DNA from: Lactobacillus sp. LL6
GTDB taxonomy: Bacteria; Bacillota; Bacilli; Lactobacillales; Lactobacillaceae
Assembly (NCBI RefSeq): GCF_007570935.1
Contig: NZ_VLLR01000001.1
Span: forward strand, 744,001-808,000
Length of the DNA: 64,000 nucleotides
Direction of reading: 5' to 3'
Position numbers and translations under genes: made by a program. Positions 26,011 through 34,037 of the stretch are shown here, piece after piece. Position 1 is the stretch's first letter; each line of letters opens with the position of its first letter. Below the pieces are notes generated by a model that saw only the letters and a program-made list of their open reading frames with translations, had not been told where the DNA came from and made no database searches.

Positions 26011-27441
26011 TTAATTACTTTCTTGAGCAGCTTTTTCAGCTTCTCGTTTACATAAAACTTTATCGTATTTTCTTGCAAATGACCAATATATTGCAGTAGA
26101 AATTAATAACGTACATGCTTGCCAGATAGCCATTTTCCAACCTCCAATTAAAAATCCTGAAATAATAGCTGGAGTTGTCCATGGCGCTGCAAAGCCATTT
26201 AGAGGAGGAACAATACCAAATTTAATTACACAATAAGTAGATATTGAAACTACTACTGGTGTCAAGAAGAAAGGAATTGCTAAAAATGGGTTCATAACAA
26301 TTGGTAAACCAAAGAGGAAAGGCTCATTAATATTAAAGATACCTGGTACTAGTTCCAGTTTACCAATTGATCTTAATTGGGCAGATTTTGCAGCAACTAA
26401 GATAAAAATAATTAATCCAATGGTAATACCAGAACCAGTTAAATTAATAAAATTGTTATAAAATTCATTAGTTACAACATGAGCACCATTAGCAATAGTT
26501 AGTTTACCAGCCTTATATAATTGGGCATTTTCAAAAGAGTTTGCTTGTAGAAGAGGACCAGCTAAAGAACCAACAATCAATCCACCATGAACACCAAAGA
26601 ACCAGAAGAATGGAACTAAGAATCCAATTGCAACTGCACTACCAAAGGAATCTGACATTCCCTGAAGTGGAGTTTGAACCGTTTTATAAATCCATTGTAG
26701 AAAGTCAGTATGTGCGAAGATGTTAAATCCGGCATAAATAAACATTGAACTGATTAAAATAAGTCCAGCAGGAATCATTGCTGTAAATTGGTTAGCAACA
26801 GCAGGGGGAACTTGCTTTGGTAACTTAATTGTCCAACCTCTTTTAACAATAGAACTATAAATCCAGCCAACTAAAAGTCCAATAATAATTGCGGCAATCA
26901 TTCCGTCGCCACCTAGCCAAGTCATATTGATAACGCCAGTAACTGGAGCTTCAATATAACTTTGAAGAGCATGTGGCAATTTATCAATATTTTCGGTAAC
27001 AGCTTTGGCACTCATTACAACAGTATCACCATTTTTGATACCACCACTAAGTGCTGTTTTAATAGGACTAGCAATATTGAGTGTTTGAAGCATTAAGAAT
27101 ACTGCGCAAGATGTAAGTCCCGGAGCTAGTGGTTCATAGCCTTCATTTTTTACATAAATATAAGCAATACCAATTGATGCCCAAAGTGACATCACTGAAA
27201 AAGTAGTTACATAAGCTTGATTAAAGAATGCTCCCCAACCAGAGTTATTGATTGCAGTCGCAACTGCTGGAATTGGAATATTTCCTAAAATTAGGAAAAT
27301 TGATCCAATGATAATAAATGGTAAAGTGTAAATCATACCGTTTTGCAGGGCGACAATTGCTTTAGTATTAACAAATTTCATTACAGGTGGCAAAATTTTG
27401 CTATTAACAAAGTTGCTAAAGCTTGATTTTTTATCAGTCAT
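26011..27441 (-). CDS. PTS cellobiose-family IIC permease (second copy)
   Basis: A 476-residue membrane IIC with FWFFGVHGGLIVGSL and FNINEPFLFGLPIV, matching the first IIC family. No IIA or IIB gene lies in its operon, so it probably uses the IIA/IIB pair at 20.3-21.0 kb. Its start overlaps the stop of the upstream GH1 gene (TAATG), so the two are translationally coupled. The sugar is likely the substrate of that enzyme. Confidence 0.92.
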   Translation of the reverse strand: MTDKKSSFSNFVNSKILPPVMKFVNTKAIVALQNGMIYTLPFIIIGSIFLILGNIPIPAVATAINNSGWGAFFNQAYVTTFSVMSLWASIGIAYIYVKNEGYEPLAPGLTSCAVFLMLQTLNIASPIKTALSGGIKNGDTVVMSAKAVTENIDKLPHALQSYIEAPVTGVINMTWLGGDGMIAAIIIGLLVGWIYSSIVKRGWTIKLPKQVPPAVANQFTAMIPAGLILISSMFIYAGFNIFAHTDFLQWIYKTVQTPLQGMSDSFGSAVAIGFLVPFFWFFGVHGGLIVGSLAGPLLQANSFENAQLYKAGKLTIANGAHVVTNEFYNNFINLTGSGITIGLIIFILVAAKSAQLRSIGKLELVPGIFNINEPFLFGLPIVMNPFLAIPFFLTPVVVSISTYCVIKFGIVPPLNGFAAPWTTPAIISGFLIGGWKMAIWQACTLLISTAIYWSFARKYDKVLCKREAEKAAQESN

Positions 27442-28823
27442 TATAATTCATCTCCATTATCTTTAAACACTTTCTGGAACCAATAGAAAGATTTCTTTGG
27501 AATACGTTTTAAATCCTTTAAATCATGGTTAGAGCGATTAACATATACTGCTCCGTAGCGTTTTTCCATATCAGCATGTGAGCTGGGAATATCAATTAAG
27601 CCCCAGCCAAGATATCCTAAAACTTTTGCCCCATCTAAGAAAACAGAATCTTTTAAGGCTTTTATATGGCTTTCATGATACTTGATTCGTTCATCGTCTT
27701 GAATTTCATGGGTGCCGTCCCAAGATTCTTTAAGTCCAATTCCATTTTCAATTGGAAAAATTGGCAGGCGATAATGATTATACATTGTAGTAATTGCGTT
27801 TCTGAAGCCAAGTGGATCAATAGCCCAACCCCAATCATTTGTTTTGACGTATTTGTTTGGAACACCACCATTATTTAGGTAGCGATTTGGAGCTTCGCCT
27901 TTAAGAATTTTATCAGCTGAAATTACCCATGATGAATAATAGGAGAAAGCAAGGAAGTCGGCTTGTGCTTTGTTCATTATTTGTTTATCTTTTTCAGTAA
28001 TATCCATGTTTAGATTATGGTTTTTAGCGTATTGCAATACTTCAGGAGAATAGCCTTGGCCAGTATCAGCATCATAAATATTATAATTTAAAAACTCCAT
28101 TACTTGTTTAGCTGCCCAAACATCTTCGGGCTTACTAGTTTCAGGATAGATTTGCTGATAAGCAAGCATCCCGCCAATTTTTATATCATTATAATTGTCA
28201 TGAATATAATTGGCTAAACTTGTGTGACAGACCATTGTATGATGGAAAATACGATACATATCATTTAATGTTTTATCGCCTTTTTCATAGCCTGAAATAT
28301 TGAAAACTTCATCTTGAAAATAAAGATTATGTTCGTTGAAGACAATCCAGTATTTAACTCGATCAGAAAAATGATCAATCATTTTTTTACCAAATCTGAT
28401 AAAGGCATCTACAACATGGCGAGACATAAAGCCATTATATTCTTTAGCAAGATGTAGTGGCATATCAAAATGATAAAGACAAATCATTGGTTCAATTCCG
28501 CGCTTAAGCATTGCGTTGATTAACCGGTCATAAAAATCGATTCCTTTTTGATTAAATTCGCTGTCACCTTCAGGACAAACACGTGACCATGAAATTTGGA
28601 TACGGTACATATTCATATTCATAGCCTTCATTAAATCTAAATCCTCTTCATATCTATGATATTCATCGATGGCAACATGCCAATTCGTAGTATTTTTAGT
28701 TGCTGGTCGAATATCATAGACTGATAATCCTTTGCCATCTTCATTCCAAGCACCTTCAGTTTGCATACTAGAAACTGAGTTACCCCAGAAAAAAGAATTA
28801 GGTAATTTACGAGAATCAGTCAT
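27441..28823 (-). CDS. 6-phospho-beta-glucosidase (GH1), second enzyme
   Basis: A 460-residue GH1 enzyme with the acid/base glutamate in VFNEHNL and the nucleophile in PIENGIGL. It differs clearly from the other GH1 protein (17.7 kb), so it probably takes a different phospho-beta-glucoside. It is first in an operon with a IIC permease, preceded by a perfect cre box and a candidate GntR operator. A GAGGAAGA site precedes the ATG. Confidence 0.92.
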   Translation of the reverse strand: MTDSRKLPNSFFWGNSVSSMQTEGAWNEDGKGLSVYDIRPATKNTTNWHVAIDEYHRYEEDLDLMKAMNMNMYRIQISWSRVCPEGDSEFNQKGIDFYDRLINAMLKRGIEPMICLYHFDMPLHLAKEYNGFMSRHVVDAFIRFGKKMIDHFSDRVKYWIVFNEHNLYFQDEVFNISGYEKGDKTLNDMYRIFHHTMVCHTSLANYIHDNYNDIKIGGMLAYQQIYPETSKPEDVWAAKQVMEFLNYNIYDADTGQGYSPEVLQYAKNHNLNMDITEKDKQIMNKAQADFLAFSYYSSWVISADKILKGEAPNRYLNNGGVPNKYVKTNDWGWAIDPLGFRNAITTMYNHYRLPIFPIENGIGLKESWDGTHEIQDDERIKYHESHIKALKDSVFLDGAKVLGYLGWGLIDIPSSHADMEKRYGAVYVNRSNHDLKDLKRIPKKSFYWFQKVFKDNGDEL

Positions 28824-28838
28824 ATCTTCCTCCTTATT

Positions 28839-28852
28839 GTAAGCGCTTTCAA
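28839..28852 (-). promoter_or_regulatory. Cre box of the GH1-IIC operon
   Basis: TGTAAGCGCTTTCA, a full match to the CcpA consensus, 15 bases before the GH1 start codon and downstream of a possible TTTATT-17-TATATT promoter. Confidence 0.8.
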
Positions 28853-28909
28853 TTGATTACATATAAAATATAACATTTATTTTTATAAAAATAAAGCTAA
28901 ATTATAATA

Positions 28910-28924
28910 AAAATATATACTTTT
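28910..28924. promoter_or_regulatory. Candidate GntR operator, site B
   Basis: AAAATATATACTTTT, the exact reverse complement of site A, between the ROK terminator and the GH1-IIC operon. Confidence 0.55.
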
Positions 28925-28933
28925 ATAAAAGTG

Positions 28934-28964
28934 AAAAATAAAAGCCTGATTTAATCAGACTTTA
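28934..28964 (-). terminator. Terminator after the ROK kinase gene
   Basis: Read on the minus strand: AAAGTCTGATT / AATCAGGCTTT hairpin followed by TATTTTT. Confidence 0.75.
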
Positions 28965-28977
28965 TAGTTAAAAATTA

Positions 28978-29841
28978 TTAATTATTTTCTTGTTCAAAAT
29001 CCGCAACTGCTCCCCGTAAATTGGCATCACTTCTTAATTTACATGGGGCTAAGAGTGGTTTGACACTGGCAATTTGCATTTTAGAACGTAATTTTTCAAT
29101 TTCTTGATTTAAGAGTGGGATTAACTTAGGATTATTAGAAATTCCACCGCCCAAGATGATTTTTTCTGGATCAAAACTATGCTGAATATTAAAGATTGCA
29201 ATTGCTAAAGAATGAAGCAGGGTGTCACGCTCTTTTTCAGCAATTACATCTCCTTTATCAGCTAATTCGAATATAGTTTTACCATCTAAACTTTTACTAG
29301 TTTGTTCATTATAACGTCTTGCCATGGAAACTGGAGAAGCTAAACTGCTAAGTTGCTTGCCATTGATTACCATATATCCAAATTCTCCGCCAAAGAGGTG
29401 AGCTCCATGCCAGATTTTTTGGTTAATAATTATTGCGCCACCAATTCCAGTTCCAATTACAAAAAACGCTAAACTATCATGTCCCTTTCCACTTCCAGCA
29501 GCAAGTTCTCCAAGGGCTGCGGAATTTGCATCGTTTTCAATTGAAATAGGTAAGTTAAATCTTTTTTCTAATTCACTAACGATATTAAAGTTATGAATAT
29601 AGGGAAGAGCGCTAGAGCCACCGATAATTCCAGTTTTTTTGTTTACGGCTCCAGGAGAGGAAATTGCAACTCCTTCTATGGGGATGTTTTTTTGAATATT
29701 TTTAACTTCAGTTGTCAAAATATGATAAAAATCTTCCAAGGTTGATGGAGTTTTGATACTGTGTTTATTTTGAAGTTGATTATTTTTCCAAGTAGCAAAC
29801 TTAATAGTAGTTCCGCCAATATCAATTACTGCTAAATTCAT
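28978..29841 (-). CDS. ROK-family sugar kinase (beta-glucoside kinase-like)
   Basis: 287 residues. The ATP-binding segment DIGGTTIK (7-14) and the central GTGIGGAIIINQKIWHGAH..GEFGYM are ROK signatures. The CxCGxxGC zinc motif of many ROK proteins is absent. Position in a beta-glucoside island suggests phosphorylation of glucose or a beta-glucoside. I chose ATG 29841 because AAGGAG lies just upstream. The promoter carries both a cre box and a candidate GntR operator, so it belongs to the same regulon. Confidence 0.85.
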   Translation of the reverse strand: MNLAVIDIGGTTIKFATWKNNQLQNKHSIKTPSTLEDFYHILTTEVKNIQKNIPIEGVAISSPGAVNKKTGIIGGSSALPYIHNFNIVSELEKRFNLPISIENDANSAALGELAAGSGKGHDSLAFFVIGTGIGGAIIINQKIWHGAHLFGGEFGYMVINGKQLSSLASPVSMARRYNEQTSKSLDGKTIFELADKGDVIAEKERDTLLHSLAIAIFNIQHSFDPEKIILGGGISNNPKLIPLLNQEIEKLRSKMQIASVKPLLAPCKLRSDANLRGAVADFEQENN

Positions 29842-29856
29842 GATTTTCTCCTTAAT

Positions 29857-29871
29857 AAAATATATACTTTT
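29857..29871. promoter_or_regulatory. Candidate GntR operator, site C
   Basis: AAAATATATACTTTT, identical to site B, lying from about +6 of the ROK promoter to just before its ribosome site. A repressor here would block transcription. Confidence 0.6.
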
Positions 29872-29876
29872 ATTCA

Positions 29877-29905
29877 AGAATAGCTTTATATGTAAACGCT
29901 GTCAA
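29877..29905 (-). promoter_or_regulatory. Promoter and cre box of the ROK kinase gene
   Basis: On the minus strand: perfect TTGACA (29900-29905), a 17-base spacer and TATTCT (29877-29882). The cre box TGTAAACGCTGTCA (29891-29904) covers the -35 element. Confidence 0.75.
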
Positions 29906-30007
29906 TAATAATTTTTTTGAACTTTTTTAAAAAATAAGCTAGTATTTTTTGGATTTTGGATTATAATTTTAGAGAAATATATTTATTTAAGAAAGGTTGT
30001 TTCAGAT

Positions 30008-30706
30008 ATGAAATTGAAAAAAGTTACATTATTCTCAGCAGCTGCAGTGCTAGCTTTAGCTCCACTTGCATCCTCAACTGTTCACGCAGCAGATACAAAG
30101 GAAGCTGAAGTTGTTGCAACTCAAGCAACTAAAAAGACTGCAAAAAAGGCAGTAAAGAAGACTGCTGCTAAAAAAGCAACTAAGAAAACTACCAAGAAAG
30201 CAGCTAAAAAGTCAGAAAAGACTGCTAAGAAAGCTGATAAGAATGCTGCTAAAAAGACCGTTGCAAAGAAGACAGCTAAAAAGACAATCGTTTTAACTAA
30301 GAAAACTGTTGTTGTTGACAAGAATGCTAAAACTACTAAGAAGACCTTGAAGAAAGGTGAAACTGTAGAATTATTTGCTAACACTCTTGTTAAGATTGCT
30401 GGTAAGAAGTACTACCAAGTAGCAAAGAATGAATTTGTATTAGCTAAAAATGCTAAGCTTGTAAAATCAGCTGTAACTAAAAATGATGCAAAATCAGTAA
30501 AAACTACTGATGCCGCAGAAAAGAAGGCAACAACTGATTCTTCAGCAAAAACTACTGCTGAAACTAAGTCAGAAAAGACAGTTAAAAAGTCAGCTAAAAC
30601 CGCAAAGGTAACTAAAAAAACAGAAAAAGTTGCTAAAAAAGCTGATAAGAAGCTTGCTAAGAAAGCTGTTGCCAAAAAGACAGTAAAGAAAGCAACTACT
30701 AAGTAA
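30008..30706 (+). CDS. Secreted polycationic Lys/Ala-rich protein with SLAP-like domain
   Basis: 232 residues. A signal peptide (KLKK, hydrophobic core, cleavage after VHA near residue 27) is followed by two lysine-alanine-threonine arms made of KK repeats (TKKTAKKAVKKTAAKK style), much like histone H1 tails. Between them, about residues 95-155, is a globular segment resembling the SLAP (lactobacillar S-layer C-terminal) domain: GETVELFANTLVKIAGKKYY..FVLAKNAK. It is probably held at the cell surface through anionic wall polymers; the function is unknown. A TTGAAC-16-TAGTAT promoter is plausible upstream, and a clear terminator follows. Confidence 0.8.
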   Translation: MKLKKVTLFSAAAVLALAPLASSTVHAADTKEAEVVATQATKKTAKKAVKKTAAKKATKKTTKKAAKKSEKTAKKADKNAAKKTVAKKTAKKTIVLTKKTVVVDKNAKTTKKTLKKGETVELFANTLVKIAGKKYYQVAKNEFVLAKNAKLVKSAVTKNDAKSVKTTDAAEKKATTDSSAKTTAETKSEKTVKKSAKTAKVTKKTEKVAKKADKKLAKKAVAKKTVKKATTK

Positions 30707-30718
30707 TTAATATTTTTG

Positions 30719-30750
30719 AAAAGAATTGAATTATATTTCAATTCTTTTTA
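30719..30750 (+). terminator. Terminator after the polycationic protein gene
   Basis: Stem AAAAGAATTGAA / TTCAATTCTTTT with a short loop and a T-run. Confidence 0.85.
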
Positions 30751-30867
30751 TTTTTGCACAAATTATATAATAAAAGAATATTAAGTGCTTTCATTTGCTA
30801 ACTATACCTTATAGCAATAAACTAAAGGCGTATTAAGTAAAAGATATGTTTTAGGAGGCATAGTATT

Positions 30868-31293
30868 ATGGCAGATTACGAAAAAAGACAATTAAAGGCA
30901 TTGGACAGATTAGCAAAGAAGATTGCTGATGCCGACAGTCACTTGACTGAAATTGAAGACAGTATGGATGACAAGAAGCACCACACTGCTCAACATGAAA
31001 CCATCAAGGATATTAAGTCAATCTTGAAGCATGCTCGTAAGGTTGATAAGTATCAAGACAAGATTATTCAACATGAAGGCGAAGGTCGTAAGGGTTCTAT
31101 TGAAGATCACTATGTATACATTGAAGATGAAGAACCAGTTATTAAGGACCTTAAGAAAGAATATGCTGAACTTGCAAAGAAGCTAAAGGGCTTGAACAAT
31201 GTTGATGGCTACAAGATCAAGGCATTTAGAGCAGAACATGACTATATCAAGAAGTCAAAGGAAATTCTTGAAAAAGCCGGCAAGTTAAAGTAA
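30868..31293 (+). CDS. Helical cytosolic protein of unknown function, apparently highly expressed
   Basis: 141 residues, very rich in Lys, Glu, Asp and His, with heptad-like helices at both ends and a central YVYIEDEEPV segment. There is no signal peptide or membrane segment. Codon choice (AAG, GAC, ATC, CAC) is like that of pfkA, pyk and rpsA in this window and unlike its neighbours, which suggests strong expression. The ATG has a TAGGAGG site. I do not recognise a family; a coiled-coil stress or nucleoid-associated role would be guesswork. Confidence 0.75.
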   Translation: MADYEKRQLKALDRLAKKIADADSHLTEIEDSMDDKKHHTAQHETIKDIKSILKHARKVDKYQDKIIQHEGEGRKGSIEDHYVYIEDEEPVIKDLKKEYAELAKKLKGLNNVDGYKIKAFRAEHDYIKKSKEILEKAGKLK

Positions 31294-31338
31294 CTTAATA
31301 CTAATTCCTAAAATGAGCTGAACTCATCTTAAGAGTCA

Positions 31339-31379
31339 AAAGAGGAATCTATCACCATAGTGGTAGGTTCCTCTTATTT
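31339..31379 (+). terminator. Terminator after the 30.87 kb gene
   Basis: Stem AAGAGGAA / TTCCTCTT extended inward by wobble pairs, closed by a short loop and followed by ATTTT. Confidence 0.75.
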
Positions 31380-31463
31380 TCTTCCTTGTTTTCTTTCAAA
31401 ATAGTTTATAATATAAATAGAATTATTTAGATAAAAAATCTATAGATGTGGAGCCAGATTTAA

Positions 31464-32171
31464 ATGAATAAAAAAATTTTGGTAGGAGTATCAATAGCAT
31501 TAGTAGCTGGAACTTTAAGCGGTTGTGGGATACACTTTGATAAAGAAGGAATAAGATTCGGTTCACAAACCAAATCTGAAAAAGTAAAGCCACAAAAGCA
31601 AAGTTCAAATAAGATAAACCAATCTTCAAGTTCGCAATCCAGTTCAGAAGATAAAAAGACAATCAAGAAAGAAAAATTAAAAAAGACTAAAAAGAAAACA
31701 GTTAAAAAATCAACTAAAAAGAAAATTACTAAAAAAACTAAGAAGAAAAAAAGCAAAACTAGAAATGTTACTTGGAATGCAACTAAAGATCAAGCATTAG
31801 CTGATTTTATAACTAATTGGAGTGCAGGGATTAATCAAGCATATCAAAAATACGATGGTGTTCAAGCTCTTAAAACTAACGTAGGAACAATTTATCCAGA
31901 TGTTTTATCCCAGCGCCAATTCATAATAAATGGTCAAGCTGTTACTTTAAGCTGGAGTCCTAATTTAACTGGAAATGCAGAATATAAAGTAGTTGCAATT
32001 TATAATGATAATTTTAAAGAAGCTAATATGCACTATACATATTTATTCTGTTTCCATAATAAAAAGCCGATAGTACTTTTAGATCAAGGTGGAAATACAA
32101 ATCCGATTACTTTGATTAAAACTAAAAATTCTAATTTACAGGCTGGTTTTAAAAAAATAGCAAATAGCTAA
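31464..32171 (+). CDS. Lipoprotein with Lys/Ser-rich linker and DUF4767-like domain
   Basis: 235 residues. The lipoprotein signal ends in the lipobox LSGC with Cys21. A Ser/Gln-rich stretch and a very basic linker (about 55-95, KKTKKKTVKK style) lead to a C-terminal domain (about 100-235) starting TWNATKDQALADFI, which resembles DUF4767 domains of lactobacillar lipoproteins. It would be anchored on the outer face of the membrane. The function is unknown. The basic linker probably interacts with the anionic wall. Confidence 0.8.
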   Translation: MNKKILVGVSIALVAGTLSGCGIHFDKEGIRFGSQTKSEKVKPQKQSSNKINQSSSSQSSSEDKKTIKKEKLKKTKKKTVKKSTKKKITKKTKKKKSKTRNVTWNATKDQALADFITNWSAGINQAYQKYDGVQALKTNVGTIYPDVLSQRQFIINGQAVTLSWSPNLTGNAEYKVVAIYNDNFKEANMHYTYLFCFHNKKPIVLLDQGGNTNPITLIKTKNSNLQAGFKKIANS

Positions 32172-32208
32172 AAAGGATGAACCTTCTGAATAGGGCTCAT
32201 CCTTTTTA
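32170..32208. terminator. Bidirectional terminator between two lipoprotein genes
   Basis: Stem AAAAAGGATGA / TCATCCTTTTT with a 15-17 base loop between convergent genes. Confidence 0.8.
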
Positions 32209-32457
32209 GTTTTCTAAAATATTGTTAGAATTTGTGTAGATCATTTTTTTAGTTTTTTGCATTGGTAGAATAAAAAGCTTGGGCTTTTTAGGTGGCTTTT
32301 TCTTAGGTGGCTTATATGTGAATTTTGAATTAACTTGATGGTCAACAACCTTGATAGTTTTAACAGGAGAACTAGGTGAAAGTGGCTGAGTATGATAACT
32401 GCAAGCACTAGATCCCATAGTTAAAGCTAGTAATATACTTATTATAATTTTTTTCAT
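32206..32457 (-). CDS. Small Lys/Pro-rich lipoprotein-like protein
   Basis: 83 residues with a typical signal peptide (MKKIIISILLALTM) and a lipobox-like GSSAC with Cys19; the -3 residue is Ser instead of the usual Leu. The mature part contains KPPKKKPPKKPK. GGAAGAG lies upstream of the ATG. No known family is recognised. It is convergent with the DUF4767 lipoprotein gene and shares its terminator. Confidence 0.65.
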   Translation of the reverse strand: MKKIIISILLALTMGSSACSYHTQPLSPSSPVKTIKVVDHQVNSKFTYKPPKKKPPKKPKLFILPMQKTKKMIYTNSNNILEN

Positions 32458-32545
32458 TTTTTACTCTTCCACTATATAATGTTACTATTTATTTTTGAGG
32501 ATGAAAGATGAAATTAATCTATTTTATTTTTTAGAAGGTAATATT

Positions 32546-33733
32546 ATGAGAATAGCAGTTTATATTACAGGTGGAATTGCGGCATATAAGGCAGCGATAG
32601 TTGTACGTGGTTTAGAAAAAATGGGTCATGAAGTGAGAGTTATCATGACTAAAAATGCAGAAAAATTTGTAACAAGACAAACTTTTGCTACTTTAACTAA
32701 GTATCCAGTTTTGGATGATTTGTGGTTAGCACAAAATGAAGCAAAAGTTCCTCATGTCCATTTGGCTAAATGGACTGAATTAGCGCTCGTAATTCCAGCA
32801 AGTGCAGACTTTATTGCTAAAATGGCTAATGGACTTGCTACAGATGCGGCTTCTACTACAATTTTAGCAACAGCATCTCCTAAAGTTATAGTTCCTGCAA
32901 TGAATGATAATATGTGGAATAATCCAGCAACTAAAAGAAATATTGCTCTTCTTATGAAAGATGGAGTAAAAATTATGGAACCGGCAGTAGGGATGCTAGC
33001 TGAGGGTTACAGTGCTAAAGGAAGAATGCCAGAACCAGAAGAAGTATTAAGCTATCTAGACAAATTTTTACAACGTAATCAAAATTTAATAAATAAAAAA
33101 ATAGTGATTACGGCTGGAGGAACTATTGAAGCAATAGATCCAGTTAGATATATTGGGAATAATTCTAGTGGCAAAATGGGAATTGCCTTAGCAGAAGCTG
33201 CTGCTGAAGCTGGTGCTTGTGTAAGTTTGATTTATGGTAATATCAGTATAGAATTACCTGAGGATAAACGTATTCAAAAATTCCATGTAACTAGTTCAGA
33301 AGATATGCTTGAAAAAGTTCAAGAAGAATTTAAGGATGCTGATGCTTTGATTATGGCAGCTGCAGTAGCTGATTGGCGGATGAAAAAAGTAGCAGATCAT
33401 AAACTTAAAAAACAAGAAAATCAGAATGAATTACATTTAAGCCTAGTTAAAACTAAAGATATTTTAAAAGAAATTGCTTCTAAGAAGAAAGATAATCAAG
33501 TTATAGTTGGGTTTGCTGCAGAGACAAATGATCTTTTAAAGAATGCAAATAGAAAGTTGAAAGAAAAAGAAGCTGATTACATTATTGCTAATGACGTTTC
33601 TAAGAATGTTTTTGGCAACGATGAAGATCAAGTTACCATTTTGCAAAAAGATAGTAAAAATCAGAATTGGCCAAGAATGAGCAAGCAACAAATTGCCAAA
33701 AAAATAGTTAATTTATTGTCTAATGATTTGTAA
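32546..33733 (+). CDS. coaBC: Bifunctional phosphopantothenoylcysteine decarboxylase / phosphopantothenate-cysteine ligase
   Basis: 395 residues in two domains. The N-terminal flavoprotein CoaC (about 1-185) has GGIAAYKA, the active-site PAMNDNMW and a lid region. The C-terminal CoaB (190-395) begins KIVITAGGT and holds the AAVADWR and KTKDIL segments. It makes 4'-phosphopantetheine from phosphopantothenate in two steps of coenzyme A synthesis. I chose ATG 32546 because TAGAAGG lies just upstream; the longer frame has no ribosome site. Confidence 0.95.
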   Translation: MRIAVYITGGIAAYKAAIVVRGLEKMGHEVRVIMTKNAEKFVTRQTFATLTKYPVLDDLWLAQNEAKVPHVHLAKWTELALVIPASADFIAKMANGLATDAASTTILATASPKVIVPAMNDNMWNNPATKRNIALLMKDGVKIMEPAVGMLAEGYSAKGRMPEPEEVLSYLDKFLQRNQNLINKKIVITAGGTIEAIDPVRYIGNNSSGKMGIALAEAAAEAGACVSLIYGNISIELPEDKRIQKFHVTSSEDMLEKVQEEFKDADALIMAAAVADWRMKKVADHKLKKQENQNELHLSLVKTKDILKEIASKKKDNQVIVGFAAETNDLLKNANRKLKEKEADYIIANDVSKNVFGNDEDQVTILQKDSKNQNWPRMSKQQIAKKIVNLLSNDL

Positions 33734-33786
33734 CAGAAGTGTAATATAACATTAAAAATAGTTATTTTAGAGCTAAATCTGCATAA

Positions 33787-33870
33787 ATACTAGATTTGAA
33801 GGAGTTTTATAACATAACTTTTGTTATAATTGTATAGTTTATGCTTGTTTTATTAGTTAAATCTAGTATC
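33787..33870. repeat. Long-range inverted repeat around a promoter
   Basis: ATACTAGATTT near 33786-33796 is complementary to AAATCTAGTAT near 33859-33869. The promoter-like TGTTATAAT (33822-33830) lies in the loop between the arms. Its role is unknown. Confidence 0.45.
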
Positions 33871-33935
33871 ATAAGTTGTGGGAATTAAGAGACTGAAGGG
33901 AAAGAGTTGACGGTAATTTTGTCAACCCTTTCTTT
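33822..33935 (+). ncRNA. Candidate small RNA or leader between coaBC and the HAD gene
   Basis: The 304-base gap holds an extended -10 box TGTTATAAT (33822-33830), about 60 bases of unstructured-looking sequence and then a terminator. A transcript of about 100 bases (33837-33932) would result. No coding frame with a ribosome site is visible and I do not recognise a known RNA family. The terminator could also serve read-through from coaBC. The last 100 bases before the HAD gene show nothing that I can name. Confidence 0.45.
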
Positions 33936-33937
33936 TT
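33899..33937 (+). terminator. Terminator before the HAD gene
   Basis: Stem GAAAGAGTTGAC / GTCAACCCTTTC (one mismatch) followed by TTTTTT. Confidence 0.8.
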
Positions 33938-34037
33938 TATTAAAAATATAATTTCTTCGTAGTATTTTTCTGGGGTTTTATGCATCATCAAAGTGAGATA
34001 ATGAAATAGAAATTCAAATAAAAAAGTAGATGAAAAA

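Noticed and set aside
30121..30300. CRISPR array from the repeated short words in the 30 kb gene
   Set aside because: The repeats are coding KK/AKK units of irregular length in a continuous frame, without spacers.
30121..30741. Two long antisense frames over the lysine-rich gene, with hydrophobic Phe/Val/Leu-rich products
   Set aside because: They are the reverse complement of AAG/AAA/GCT repeats, which read as Leu/Phe/Ser codons. They have no ribosome site, and the forward gene has a signal peptide and terminator.
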